DNA from: Burkholderia sp. WAC0059
GTDB lineage: Bacteria > Pseudomonadota > Gammaproteobacteria > Burkholderiales > Burkholderiaceae
DNA: 43,035 nt
Direction: 5' to 3'
Assembly: GCF_002870125.1 (NCBI RefSeq)
Contig: NZ_PNEO01000026.1
Location: forward strand, 1 to 43,035
The notes beneath the pieces were generated by a model. The model ran no database searches. It was given only the letters and a program-made list of their open reading frames with translations, and was not told the origin of the DNA. The position numbers and the translations under genes are program-made. Positions 33,015 through 41,084 of this stretch are shown here, in pieces (the stretch's first letter is position 1; every line of letters starts with the position of its first letter).

Positions 33015-33275
33015 GGGCGGTTCGCGCCCGCTCTTCTTTCCGCCTTGCGCGGGCGAGCGCAAAGGCTCGTTCGCCAGCCCGTTATCAGTGTGAGCCGGCT
33101 CCCCGGGACGCTCGCGTGCAGCGCCGGGCGCGCGCCGGTGACGGCCTGTTACAGACGGGCCGCGTCGCAACACTTCCTTACGCCTTGGGCGCGCGCGCTT
33201 TGGTAATGTTCGTCGGACCGCACGCGGGGCGCGTGCGGGCGCAAGGCAACATTCGAGAGACCCCGAGGATTTTCA

Positions 33276-33419
33276 ATGAGCACGCATCTGTTGATCGGCA
33301 TCGCCGTGATGATGGGACTGGTCGGCATCGCGGCGTCGCGCGACCTGCTGCGCATGCGCCGCGCGCAACTGCAACCCGTGTCGCTGCGCGCGCGCGGCGA
33401 CGGCGAGCGCGATCGCTGA
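33276..33419 (+). CDS. Small membrane peptide, 47 aa
   Basis: A short ORF with a clear Shine-Dalgarno (CGAGGAT, seven bases from the ATG). The product starts MSTHLLIGIAVMMGLVGIAA, one membrane helix of about 17-18 residues, followed by a basic cytoplasmic tail (SRDLLRMRRAQ, then RARGDGERDR). It is not recognised as a named family. It stands alone in the gap between the LysR gene and the metallophosphoesterase gene, facing the latter. Codon use in the third position is GC-rich like its neighbours, which supports a real gene. Confidence 0.55.
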   Translation: MSTHLLIGIAVMMGLVGIAASRDLLRMRRAQLQPVSLRARGDGERDR

Positions 33420-33504
33420 TCCGCGTCGGTCGGCGCGACGGGCCGCGTCCCGTTCGCGCCTGAACCCGCCGCCTTTTCCGTTGCCGCCGATCCCCGCGGC
33501 GGAG

Positions 33505-34311
33505 TCAGATTTCGACGACCTTGTCCCACGCGAACGCGTCGTTCTCCATCCGGCCGGTGCGCCGGTCCCGATAGCCGCGCGGGTTGCAGACGACGCGCGT
33601 GCCGTCGACGTCGTAATCGAAGCTCGTGTGCGTGTGCCCGTGTATCCAGAGCGAGACGGGCGGGCCCACGAGCGCGCCGAGGTTGCTGACGAAGCCCGCC
33701 GACGCCAGTTCGTCGGCGTAGCGCGGCGCGAGGCTGTGCCGGTGCGGCGCATGGTGCGTGACGACGATCGTCGTGCCGCCGAACGGCCGGGCGAGTTCGG
33801 CCTCGAGCCAGGCATGCGCCGTCTCGTGCAGCGCGAGCGAATCGGCCGGCGTGAAGTCGCGCGAGGCCTCGCCGGGGCCGCCCGGCCAAGCCACCTGGAT
33901 CGGCCCGTGAAAGTCCATCATCACGCGTTGGGCGGCCGTCATCGCGGCGGCGCGGGCCGCATCGTCGGCGCCGAATAGCCGGAAATCGGCCCACAACGTC
34001 GTGCCGAGCACGCGCCAGCGGCCCGCCGGATCGACGAGGGCCGCGTTGTTCAGAAAGCACACGTTGTCCGTGGCGCGTGCGGCGTCCTGCATCGCCGCTT
34101 CCAGCGCGCCGAATTCCCCGTCGTAATACTCGTGGTTGCCGGGCACGTAGACGACCGGCACGCCGGGCGCGAACGTCTGCGCCGCCCAGCGCAGGCCGAG
34201 CGCGTGGTTGTGGATGTCGCCGGCCAGCACCACCAGGTCGGCGTCGGCGTGCGCGATCGCGTCGGGCTCGTCGTTTTCCAGATGCAGGTCCGACAGCACA
34301 CGGATTCTCAC
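33505..34311 (-). CDS. Calcineurin-like metallophosphoesterase
   Basis: A 268-aa cytoplasmic phosphoesterase with the full set of dimetal ligands: Asp8 and His10 (SDLHLE), Asp32 (GDIHN), Asn59 and His60 (GNHEYY), a THHAPH segment near residue 187 and GHTH at 225-228. The GTG at 34311 is used: it has GGGAGAA nine bases upstream and the fold begins within three residues. Family members act on phosphodiesters, phosphomonoesters or cyclic nucleotides; nothing here tells which. The FAD-oxidase gene ends 40 bases upstream on the same strand, so they may share a transcript. Confidence 0.9.
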   Translation of the reverse strand: MRIRVLSDLHLENDEPDAIAHADADLVVLAGDIHNHALGLRWAAQTFAPGVPVVYVPGNHEYYDGEFGALEAAMQDAARATDNVCFLNNAALVDPAGRWRVLGTTLWADFRLFGADDAARAAAMTAAQRVMMDFHGPIQVAWPGGPGEASRDFTPADSLALHETAHAWLEAELARPFGGTTIVVTHHAPHRHSLAPRYADELASAGFVSNLGALVGPPVSLWIHGHTHTSFDYDVDGTRVVCNPRGYRDRRTGRMENDAFAWDKVVEI

Positions 34312-34351
34312 GGTATCGGTTCTCCCGGTCAGGCAGGGGGCGGCCCGGCGC

Positions 34352-35794
34352 TCAGGCCAGTACCTTGCCCGGGTTCATCAGATTGAGCGGGTCGAGCGCC
34401 GTCTTCAGCGCGCGCATCAGGCGCAGTTCGACGGCGCTTTTGTAGTGCGCGGCCTCGTTCGGCTTGAGCTGCCCGAGCCCGTGCTCGGCGCTGATCGTGC
34501 CGCGGTGCCGGTGCACGCTGTCGTAGACGATCCGGTTCAGCCGCTCTTCGTGCTCGACGAGAAACCGCGCCGGGTCGACGCCCTCGGGTGCCTGCACGTT
34601 GTAGTGCAGGTTGCCGTCGCCGAGATGGCCGAACGTGACCATGCGCGCGCCCGGCACGGCGCGGGCGATGGCGGCGTCGGTCTCCTCGATGAAGCGGCCG
34701 ACGCGCGAGATCGGCACGGCGATGTCGTGCTTGACGTTTTCCCCTTCCTCGACCTGCGCGAGCGGAATGTGCTCGCGCAGGTTCCAGAACGCCCGCGATT
34801 GCGCGAGGCTTTCGGCCACCACGGCGTCCTCGACAAGCCCGGCTTCGAGCGCGTGTTCCATCAGGCGCTCGAACAGCGCGCGCGCATGCGTCTCGTTTTC
34901 GCTGTCCGAGAGCTCGAGTAGCACGATCTGCGGATGTCTGCCGGAAAACGGATAGCGCAGTTGCGGGAAATGCCGGCGCACCAGCGCGAGGCAGAAGTCC
35001 GACATCAGCTCGAAGCCCGTGAGCAGCGGCCCGGCGAAACGCTGCGCGAGCGCGAGGAAGTCGAGCGCCGCGTGGGCGGAGCCGAGCGCGGCGAGCGCCG
35101 TGACGCGCGCGGCGGGCTGCGGATGCAGCTTCATGACGGCGGCCGTGACGATGCCGAGCGTGCCTTCCGCGCCGACGAACAGATCGCGCAGATCGTAGCC
35201 GGTGTTGTCCTTGCGCAGCCCGCGCAGGCCGTCCCAGACCTCGCCCTGCGGCGTCACGACTTCGAGGCCGAGACACAGCTCGCGCGTGGTGCCGTAGCGC
35301 AGCACGCCGGTGCCGCCGGCGTTGGTCGAGAGGTTGCCGCCGATCGTGCAGCTTCCCTCGGCCGCGAGCGAGAGCGGAAAGAGCCGGCCGGCTTCGGCCG
35401 CGCGCGCCTGCAGGTCGGCCAGCACGACGCCGGCCTCGACGGTGATCGTGTTGTTGTGCGCGTCGATTTCGCGGACGCGATCGAGCCGCCGCAGGCTCAG
35501 CAGCGCCTGCCTGCCGCTCGCGTCCGGCGTCGCGCCGCCCGTGAGCCCGGTGTTGCCGCCCTGCGGCACGAGCGCGACGCCGTGTTCGACGGCGAGCCGC
35601 ACGAGCGCGGCCACTTCGTCGGCGGTGCCCGGACGCAGCACCGCGCAGGCCGCGCCCGTAAAGCGGCGGCGCCAGTCGGTCAGGTAGGGCGCGGTGTCGG
35701 GCGCCTGCGTCAGCACGTGCGGGGCGCCGATGGCGTCGGCGCAGGCCGCGACGAAGGATGGGACGGCGGGACGGGGGTGGGCGGCGTCGATCAT
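34352..35794 (-). CDS. FAD-linked oxidase (GlcD / D-2-hydroxyacid dehydrogenase type)
   Basis: A 480-aa flavoprotein of the VAO/PCMH family, most similar in layout to bacterial D-lactate and D-2-hydroxyglutarate dehydrogenases, which oxidise a D-2-hydroxyacid and pass electrons to a quinone or flavoprotein. The FAD-binding half (about residues 45-225) has PQGGNTGLTGGATP (77-90), the TIGGNLSTNAGGTGVLRYGTTR segment and RDLFVGAEGTLGIVTAA. The C-terminal half ends in GHLGDGNLHYN, with the metal-binding His residues, EHGLGQLK and NPGKVLA. The start at 35794 follows from the family pattern; Shine-Dalgarno weak. ETF-QO lies 7 kb away in this window, but no ETF gene is adjacent, so the electron acceptor is open. 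Confidence 0.92.
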   Translation of the reverse strand: MIDAAHPRPAVPSFVAACADAIGAPHVLTQAPDTAPYLTDWRRRFTGAACAVLRPGTADEVAALVRLAVEHGVALVPQGGNTGLTGGATPDASGRQALLSLRRLDRVREIDAHNNTITVEAGVVLADLQARAAEAGRLFPLSLAAEGSCTIGGNLSTNAGGTGVLRYGTTRELCLGLEVVTPQGEVWDGLRGLRKDNTGYDLRDLFVGAEGTLGIVTAAVMKLHPQPAARVTALAALGSAHAALDFLALAQRFAGPLLTGFELMSDFCLALVRRHFPQLRYPFSGRHPQIVLLELSDSENETHARALFERLMEHALEAGLVEDAVVAESLAQSRAFWNLREHIPLAQVEEGENVKHDIAVPISRVGRFIEETDAAIARAVPGARMVTFGHLGDGNLHYNVQAPEGVDPARFLVEHEERLNRIVYDSVHRHRGTISAEHGLGQLKPNEAAHYKSAVELRLMRALKTALDPLNLMNPGKVLA

Positions 35795-36112
35795 GGTCGG
35801 GAGTCGCGGGCCGCGCGCGCCGCCGCAACGGGACGGAGCGGGAGAACGGCGGGCCGGGTGAAGGATTCGGGGCAAGTATGAAAGTGTGACACGGCGGGCG
35901 GCGGCGCGCTTTGCCGGAGACCTCGACCTCGGGCGGGGCCGCGTCTGTCCGATGGCTCCGGGCGGGCCGCCGGGCAGGCCCGAGCCATGCGGGCTCGAAA
36001 GGTTGACGGACCGAAAGGGCTGCATCGACTGTCTCGGCCGCGGGTCACGTGGGCATGATCCGTCGCGTCCGTGCCGATGAGGCCGGCCGTGGTCGATCGT
36101 GCCCCGTGCCGC
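35795..36112. other. Intergenic region, wrbA to FAD oxidase
   Basis: About 318 bases with no supported gene. It has a small hairpin CGAGCC-ATGCG-GGCTCG (35981-35997) with no T run. A promoter for the FAD oxidase would be expected on the minus strand here, but no strong -10/-35 pair is evident. Confidence 0.4.
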
Positions 36113-36715
36113 TCAGGACCGTTCGTCGAGCTTCAGCGCCGTGCGGGCGAGGCGCGCGCCGAGCGCGAAGGCAAGGGCCCGTTCGTCGGCGGACAGGCCC
36201 TCACCCGACGCGCCCGTCCGCGCATGGTGCGAGGCGCCGTAGGGCGTGCCGCCCGTCAGCGTCGTCGTCAGCGCGCTTTCGGCGTAGGGGATGCCGACGA
36301 GCAGCATGCCGTGATGCAGCAGCGGCAGCATCATCGAGAGCAGCGTGCTCTCCTGGCCGCCGTGCAGGCTGCCCGTCGAGGTGAACACGCAGGCCGGCTT
36401 GCCGGCGAGCGCGCCCGCGAGCCACTGCGGCGTCGTGCCGTCGAGGAAGTACTTGAGCGGTGCGGCCATGTTGCCGAAACGCGTCGGCGAGCCGAGCGCG
36501 AGCGCGGCGCATTCCTCGAGATCGCGAAGCTCCGCGTAAGGCGGGCCGTCGGGCGGAATGTCCGGCGCGACGGCCTCGCAGACGGCCGACACGGGCGGCA
36601 CGGTGCGCACGCGCGCGGCGGCGCCGGGCACGCTGTCCACGCCTTGCGCGATGGCGAGCGCCAGCTCGCGGGTCGCGCCGTGGCGGCTGTAATAAAGCAC
36701 AAGAATGTCTTTCAT
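36113..36715 (-). CDS. wrbA: NAD(P)H:quinone oxidoreductase, WrbA
   Basis: A 200-aa FMN protein of the flavodoxin-like WrbA family that reduces quinones by two electrons, limiting redox cycling. The phosphate-binding loop is in VLYYSRHGATRELA at the start; GSPTRFGNMAAPLKYFLD and FTSTGSLHGGQESTLLSM are the family's FMN and tetramer motifs; TGGTPYGASHHA and LSADERALAFALGARLA near the end match WrbA proteins. Length is normal. A TATAAT on the minus strand (36744-36739) lies 24 bases before the ATG and is a plausible -10, giving a short leader. The gene is divergent from the YihY-family gene. Confidence 0.95.
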   Translation of the reverse strand: MKDILVLYYSRHGATRELALAIAQGVDSVPGAAARVRTVPPVSAVCEAVAPDIPPDGPPYAELRDLEECAALALGSPTRFGNMAAPLKYFLDGTTPQWLAGALAGKPACVFTSTGSLHGGQESTLLSMMLPLLHHGMLLVGIPYAESALTTTLTGGTPYGASHHARTGASGEGLSADERALAFALGARLARTALKLDERS

Positions 36716-36794
36716 GAGGCTCGCGCGGTGAACGGGCTATTATAGGGCCCGGGTTGGCCGCGCCGGCGGCGCACCGTTCGAGGAAGGCAGGCAC

Positions 36795-38108
36795 ATGAGC
36801 GGGTTCTCGGAAATTCGGATCGATCTGGCGACCGCAAGGCGGCTCGTGCGCTTCGCCATGAAGCGCGGCGACGAGGACCGCATCCCCCAGGTGGCGGGCA
36901 GCCTCACGTTCACGACGCTGCTCTCGGTCGTCCCGCTCGCGACCGTGGCGTTCGCGCTCTTCACGGCGTTCCCGATCTTCGCCTCGTTCCAGAGTTCGCT
37001 GCAGGGCTTTCTCGCCCAGCACCTGATGCCCGCGCAGATCAACAGCGAAATCTTCCGCTATCTGAACCAGTTCGCGTCCAAGGCCAAGGGGCTGACGACG
37101 ATGGGGATGATCGTGCTCATCGTCACCTCGGTCATGACGATGATGACGGTCGAGTCGGCGTTCAACGTGATCTGGCGCGTGCGCAAGCCGCGGCCGCTCG
37201 CGCAGCGCGTGCTCGTCTACTGGGCGGTGCTCACGCTCGGGCCGATCCTGATCGGTATGAGCTTGTCGATTTCCTCGTACGTTTTCACGCGCTCGGTGGC
37301 GTTCGCGCATCAGCAACACGCGATGCTGCTCGAATGGGCGCTCGCGGGCGTGGCCCTGCCGCTGACGGCGCTCGCGTTCACGATGCTCTACGTCTACCTG
37401 CCGAACTGCCGCGTGCAATGGCGCGACGCGGCGGTCGGCGGCATTGCGGCGGCCGTCGCGTTCGAGGCGGCCAAGCACGGGTTCGGCTACTACGTGCGGC
37501 GCATTCCCACCTATACGGCCGTCTATGGCGCGTTCGCCGCCGCGCCGATGTTCCTGCTCTGGGTCTACCTGAGCTGGTTCATCACGCTGGCGGGCGCGAT
37601 GATCGCCTCGGCGCTGCCCGAAATCCGCACGGGCCGCTTCGAGCGGCCGCGCTTTCCCGGCAGCGACCTGCTCGACGCGCTGGAACTGATCGCGCGGCTC
37701 GCCGACGCGCGCGAGGCCGGGCAGCCTGGCTGCACCGCGCCGCAACTGGCGCGGATGCTGCGGCGCGATCTGCCGACCGTGACGCGGCTGCTCCAGGGGC
37801 TCGAGCAGATCGAGCTGACCGCGCGGCTCGTTTCCGGCAGCGCGGAAGACCGGTTCCTGCTGCTCGCCAATCCGGCACGGATTCCCGTCGCGAGCGTGTT
37901 CGGGCTTTTCGTCATCGACCGCCGGGAGCTCGCTTACCAGTTGCGGCTCAAGTCGAGCCGGATCGACGCGGCCGCGCTGCTCGGCACGCTCGACAGCGAC
38001 CGGCTGGCCGCGCCGCTCGCCGCGCTGCTCGCGCCGCGTCGCGAGCCGGCCGAACACGCGGGCGCGGACGCGCGCGCCGGCGCGCGCGTGCCGCGTCCGG
38101 CCGCGTAA
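36795..38108 (+). CDS. YihY/virulence factor BrkB family membrane protein
   Basis: An inner-membrane protein of 437 aa. Residues about 25-280 form the YihY/BrkB domain with six membrane helices (start QVAGSLTFTTLLSVVPLATV; GMIVLIVTSVMTMMTVESAFNVIW; MLYVYLPNCRVQWRDAAVGG; YGAFAAAPMFLLWVYLSWF). The E. coli homologue is about 290 aa; here the last ~150 residues are an added cytoplasmic domain with a winged-helix look (CTAPQLARMLRRDLPTVTRLLQGLE), ending in an Ala/Arg/Gly-rich tail. The molecular role is unknown; the family was once confused with RNase BN. AGGAAGGCAGG precedes the ATG. Divergent from wrbA, a pairing often seen in this group. Confidence 0.92.
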   Translation: MSGFSEIRIDLATARRLVRFAMKRGDEDRIPQVAGSLTFTTLLSVVPLATVAFALFTAFPIFASFQSSLQGFLAQHLMPAQINSEIFRYLNQFASKAKGLTTMGMIVLIVTSVMTMMTVESAFNVIWRVRKPRPLAQRVLVYWAVLTLGPILIGMSLSISSYVFTRSVAFAHQQHAMLLEWALAGVALPLTALAFTMLYVYLPNCRVQWRDAAVGGIAAAVAFEAAKHGFGYYVRRIPTYTAVYGAFAAAPMFLLWVYLSWFITLAGAMIASALPEIRTGRFERPRFPGSDLLDALELIARLADAREAGQPGCTAPQLARMLRRDLPTVTRLLQGLEQIELTARLVSGSAEDRFLLLANPARIPVASVFGLFVIDRRELAYQLRLKSSRIDAAALLGTLDSDRLAAPLAALLAPRREPAEHAGADARAGARVPRPAA

Positions 38109-38420
38109 GGCGCGGTCCGTCGCGGGCCCGTAGCGGCCCGATCGGACCCGGGGGCCGGAGAGCCGCGTTGCGTCTTGCCCGGCGTTCCGCCCAGGGAATA
38201 CGCGGAGAAAGTTTCGTTTTCGGGCGCGAGTCCGTTTTTTGTCGGCCACGCAACTTTCTTTTTACGAACCTTTCCGATAGGATCGGGAACCCCGTTTAAG
38301 GTTTTCGCAGGATTTTCGCGGCCGGATCGCTCTGCCCCGGTTCGCCGTCCTGCTTCCATTCCGGCCGTATTCTCGCGTTTCGTTCGCGCGCTTGCGGCCC
38401 GCACTGCCAGGAGACTCATC
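38109..38420. other. Intergenic region before the CBS-domain gene
   Basis: About 312 bases without a gene. The part 38205-38300 has several T runs (GTTTCGTTTTCGG, TTTTTTG, TTTCTTTTTACG) and is likely to hold the promoter of the CBS gene, but no -35/-10 pair is clear enough to name. Confidence 0.4.
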
Positions 38421-38876
38421 ATGCGCGTGAGCGACATTCTCAAAGTCAAGGGCAACACCCTTTTCACCGTCACGCCCGACACGCTGCTGCACGACGCCGT
38501 CATCACGATGGCCGAGCACGACATCGGCTCGCTGGTGGTGATGGAATACGGCCGCCTCGTCGGCATGCTGACGTTTCGCGAAATCATCGTGACGCTGCGC
38601 AAGAACGACGGCAGCCTCGGCGACACGACGATCCGCCAGGTGATGGACGGCCATCCGATCACGTGTCAGCCCGAAATGGACGTCAACGAGGTGCGCCGGA
38701 TGATGCTCGACCATCACGTCCGCTATCTGCCCGTCATGGAGGGCGGCATGCTGATGGGCGTGATCTCGTTCTACGACGTCGCGAAGACGGTGGTCGAGGA
38801 GCAGGGCTTCGAGAACCGCATGCTGAAGGCCTACATCCGCGACTGGCCGGAAGAGGAGCGGCACCCGGCCCGCTGA
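38421..38876 (+). CDS. Tandem CBS-domain protein
   Basis: A 151-aa cytoplasmic protein made of two CBS repeats (about residues 6-62 and 72-128), each with the strand-helix pattern ending in a LVGMLTFREI or LMGVISFYDV motif. A CBS pair usually binds adenosine nucleotides and acts as an energy sensor. No catalytic domain is attached, so it must act on a partner or as a free sensor; the partner is unknown. The ATG at 38421 has CAGGAGA eight bases upstream, and a strong terminator follows, so it is a single-gene unit. Confidence 0.92.
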   Translation: MRVSDILKVKGNTLFTVTPDTLLHDAVITMAEHDIGSLVVMEYGRLVGMLTFREIIVTLRKNDGSLGDTTIRQVMDGHPITCQPEMDVNEVRRMMLDHHVRYLPVMEGGMLMGVISFYDVAKTVVEEQGFENRMLKAYIRDWPEEERHPAR

Positions 38877-38922
38877 AGAAAAGGGTGTTTGCGGCGGTGC
38901 CGGACGGGCCGCCGGTACGGAG

Positions 38923-38948
38923 AAAGCGCGCGCGAGGCGCGCTTTTTT
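38923..38948 (+). terminator. Rho-independent terminator after the CBS gene
   Basis: AAAGCGCGC (38923-38931) pairs perfectly with GCGCGCTTT (38937-38945), loop GCGAG, and the T run continues to 38948. Confidence 0.9.
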
Positions 38949-39013
38949 CATGTCACGTTGATCGTGTAGCGTAGGGCTTTGCGCCGATTCCCGGCTCCGG
39001 TTTTCTCCTCCCG

Positions 39014-40981
39014 ATGAGCGATCGTCCGATTCAGGTTTCCCGGCGCCGGCCCGACGCGGCGCCCGGCCATGCCTCGCAGTTCCGGCTGATGCGCGAGCGC
39101 CGGTTCGCGCCGTTCTTCTGGACGCAGTTCTTCGGCGCGATGAACGACAACGTGTTCAAGATCGGCTTCACGTCGCTCGTCACCTACCAGGCTGCGCGTT
39201 TTTCCGGCGTCGATCCCAAAACGGCGGCCTTCCTGATCTCGGCCATCTTCATCGTGCCGTTCGTGCTGTTTTCCGCCACCTCGGGTCAGATCGCGGACAA
39301 GTACGACAAGGCGATGCTCATGCGCGGGGTCAAGACGTTCGAGATTGCCGTCATGCTCGTCGGCGCGGCCGGTTTCTGGCTGCACAGCGCGCCGCTGCTC
39401 TACGCCTGCACGTTCCTGATGGGCGTGCATTCGACCGTGTTCGGGCCGGTCAAGTACGCGTATCTGCCGCAGCAGCTCGGGACCGCGGAGCTCGTCGGCG
39501 GCAACGGGCTCGTCGAGATGGGCACGTTCGTCGCGATTCTCGTCGGCACGATCGCGGGCGGGGTCGCCGCGGGGCTCGGCGGCGACGCCGGCGGCAGCGG
39601 TAACGGCGGAATCGCCGGCGTGGAGATGCTAGGCGGCCTGTGCCTCGCGATCGCGCTCGCGGGCCGTCTCGTCTCCCACTTCGTGCCGGCCTGTCCGCCG
39701 GTCCAGTCCGGGCTCCGGATCAACTGGAATCCGTTCGGCGAGACCTGGCGCAACCTCAAGCTCGCGCATCGGGACCGCATGGTCTTTCTGGGCCTCATCG
39801 GCATTTCCTGGCTCTGGTTCGTCGGCGCGACGTTCCTCGCGTCGTTCTTCAATTTCGCGAAGGACGTGCTCTCGGCGGACCCGGACGTCGTGACGGTGCT
39901 GCTCGCGATGTTCTCGCTCGGCATCGGCCTCGGTTCGCTGCTGTGCGAGCGGCTTTCGCGCCGGCGCCTCGAAATCGGCCTCGTGCCGCTCGGCTCGCTC
40001 GGCATGAGCGCGTTCGCGATCGACCTGTACTTCGCGAGTCATGCGCTGCCGCGCGCGGCGCACCTGCTGACGGTGGCGGCGTTCCTGCGGCAGCCCGCGC
40101 ACTGGCGCGTGCTGGCCGACCTGTTCCTGCTCGCGATGTTCGGCGGCTTCTACAGCGTGCCGCTCTACGCGCTGATCCAGAGCCGCAGCGAGCCGGGTCA
40201 CCGCGCGCGGATCATCGCGGCGAACAACATCCTCAACTCGCTGTTCATGATCGTGTCCTCGCTGATGGCGATGGCGCTGACGGCGGCCGGCGTCGGTATT
40301 CCCGGCCTCTTTCTCGTCACGGCGCTGCTCAACGTCGCGCTCGCCGGCGGGATCTACCTGATCGAACCGGCGTTTCTGCTGCGCTTCGTCTTGTGGGGGC
40401 TCGGCCGCACGGTCCATCGGGCGCGGCTCGAGCACGACGCGAGGATTCCGGCGCGCGGGCCGGCGCTGCTCGTCTGCGGGGGAACGGACGCGGCCGGCGC
40501 GCTGGCGATGCTGGTGGCAAGCCCGAGGCCGGTGCGTCTCGTCGTTGCGTCCGCGCTGCTCGACGCATCGCTTACCGGATGGCTGTTGCGCCGCTCGCGC
40601 GCGATTCCGGCGGCCGCCGCGCGCGCGGCGGGGGCGCGGGATGCTATCGAACCGGTCGCGCAGGCGCTGGAGCAGGGCGAACTCGTCTGCGTTTTCGCGC
40701 GGCCGGGCGATTCCGGGTCGTTTCTTCCCGACGTCGCGCGGATTCTGGCGCGCGCGCCGGCGCCGGTGGTGCCGGTGACGCTGTCGGGGCAGCGGGGGCG
40801 CGTGCCGGCCGGACGCCCGCCGACGGGGCAGGGCGAGGCGCATGCGCCTCGCACCGGCCTGACGAGTCGGCTGACGCTGACGGTCGGCGAGCCGCTCGAG
40901 CCCGGCGCGGCGACGCCCGAGCGGCTGAAGGCCCTGCTGGAGCGCTCCGCCGGGCGGCGCGACGCGGCGCCGGCGCGCTGA
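39014..40981 (+). CDS. LplT-like MFS protein with degenerate acyltransferase-like tail
   Basis: A 655-aa membrane protein. Residues about 28-460 are an MFS transporter of the LplT type (FFWTQFFGAMNDNVFKIGF; SGQIADKYDKAMLMRGVKT; GVHSTVFGPVKYAYLPQQ), which in E. coli flips lysophospholipids inward for repair. The rest (about 465-650) corresponds in position to the PlsC-type acyltransferase domain of the LplT-Aas fusions. Here the key residues are gone: where NHxxxxD should be, the sequence reads VCGGTDAAG, and where the FPEG motif should be it reads FARPGDSG. The tail (VPVTLSGQRGRVP, LTLTVGEPLEPG) keeps the trace of the fold. So transport is plausible, acylation is not. The ATG at 39014 has CTCC before it and no good Shine-Dalgarno. 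Confidence 0.85.
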   Translation: MSDRPIQVSRRRPDAAPGHASQFRLMRERRFAPFFWTQFFGAMNDNVFKIGFTSLVTYQAARFSGVDPKTAAFLISAIFIVPFVLFSATSGQIADKYDKAMLMRGVKTFEIAVMLVGAAGFWLHSAPLLYACTFLMGVHSTVFGPVKYAYLPQQLGTAELVGGNGLVEMGTFVAILVGTIAGGVAAGLGGDAGGSGNGGIAGVEMLGGLCLAIALAGRLVSHFVPACPPVQSGLRINWNPFGETWRNLKLAHRDRMVFLGLIGISWLWFVGATFLASFFNFAKDVLSADPDVVTVLLAMFSLGIGLGSLLCERLSRRRLEIGLVPLGSLGMSAFAIDLYFASHALPRAAHLLTVAAFLRQPAHWRVLADLFLLAMFGGFYSVPLYALIQSRSEPGHRARIIAANNILNSLFMIVSSLMAMALTAAGVGIPGLFLVTALLNVALAGGIYLIEPAFLLRFVLWGLGRTVHRARLEHDARIPARGPALLVCGGTDAAGALAMLVASPRPVRLVVASALLDASLTGWLLRRSRAIPAAAARAAGARDAIEPVAQALEQGELVCVFARPGDSGSFLPDVARILARAPAPVVPVTLSGQRGRVPAGRPPTGQGEAHAPRTGLTSRLTLTVGEPLEPGAATPERLKALLERSAGRRDAAPAR

Positions 40982-41084
40982 CGGCTGTCTGCGTTGGCCT
41001 GCGCCGCGCCCGCCGACGGACGGCGCGGCGCGTGCGACGGACTGGCATAATGACGAATTCCCCGTTTTACTTTGGACGACCGCC

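Noticed and set aside
35981..35997. CGAGCC/GGCTCG hairpin as a terminator for wrbA
   Set aside because: Only six base pairs and no T run on the minus strand; such stems are common by chance at this GC content.
36201..38249. A 682-codon minus-strand frame opposite the YihY-family gene
   Set aside because: Composition is Arg/Glu/Gln-rich shadow sequence and no family is recognised; the other strand has clear membrane helices.
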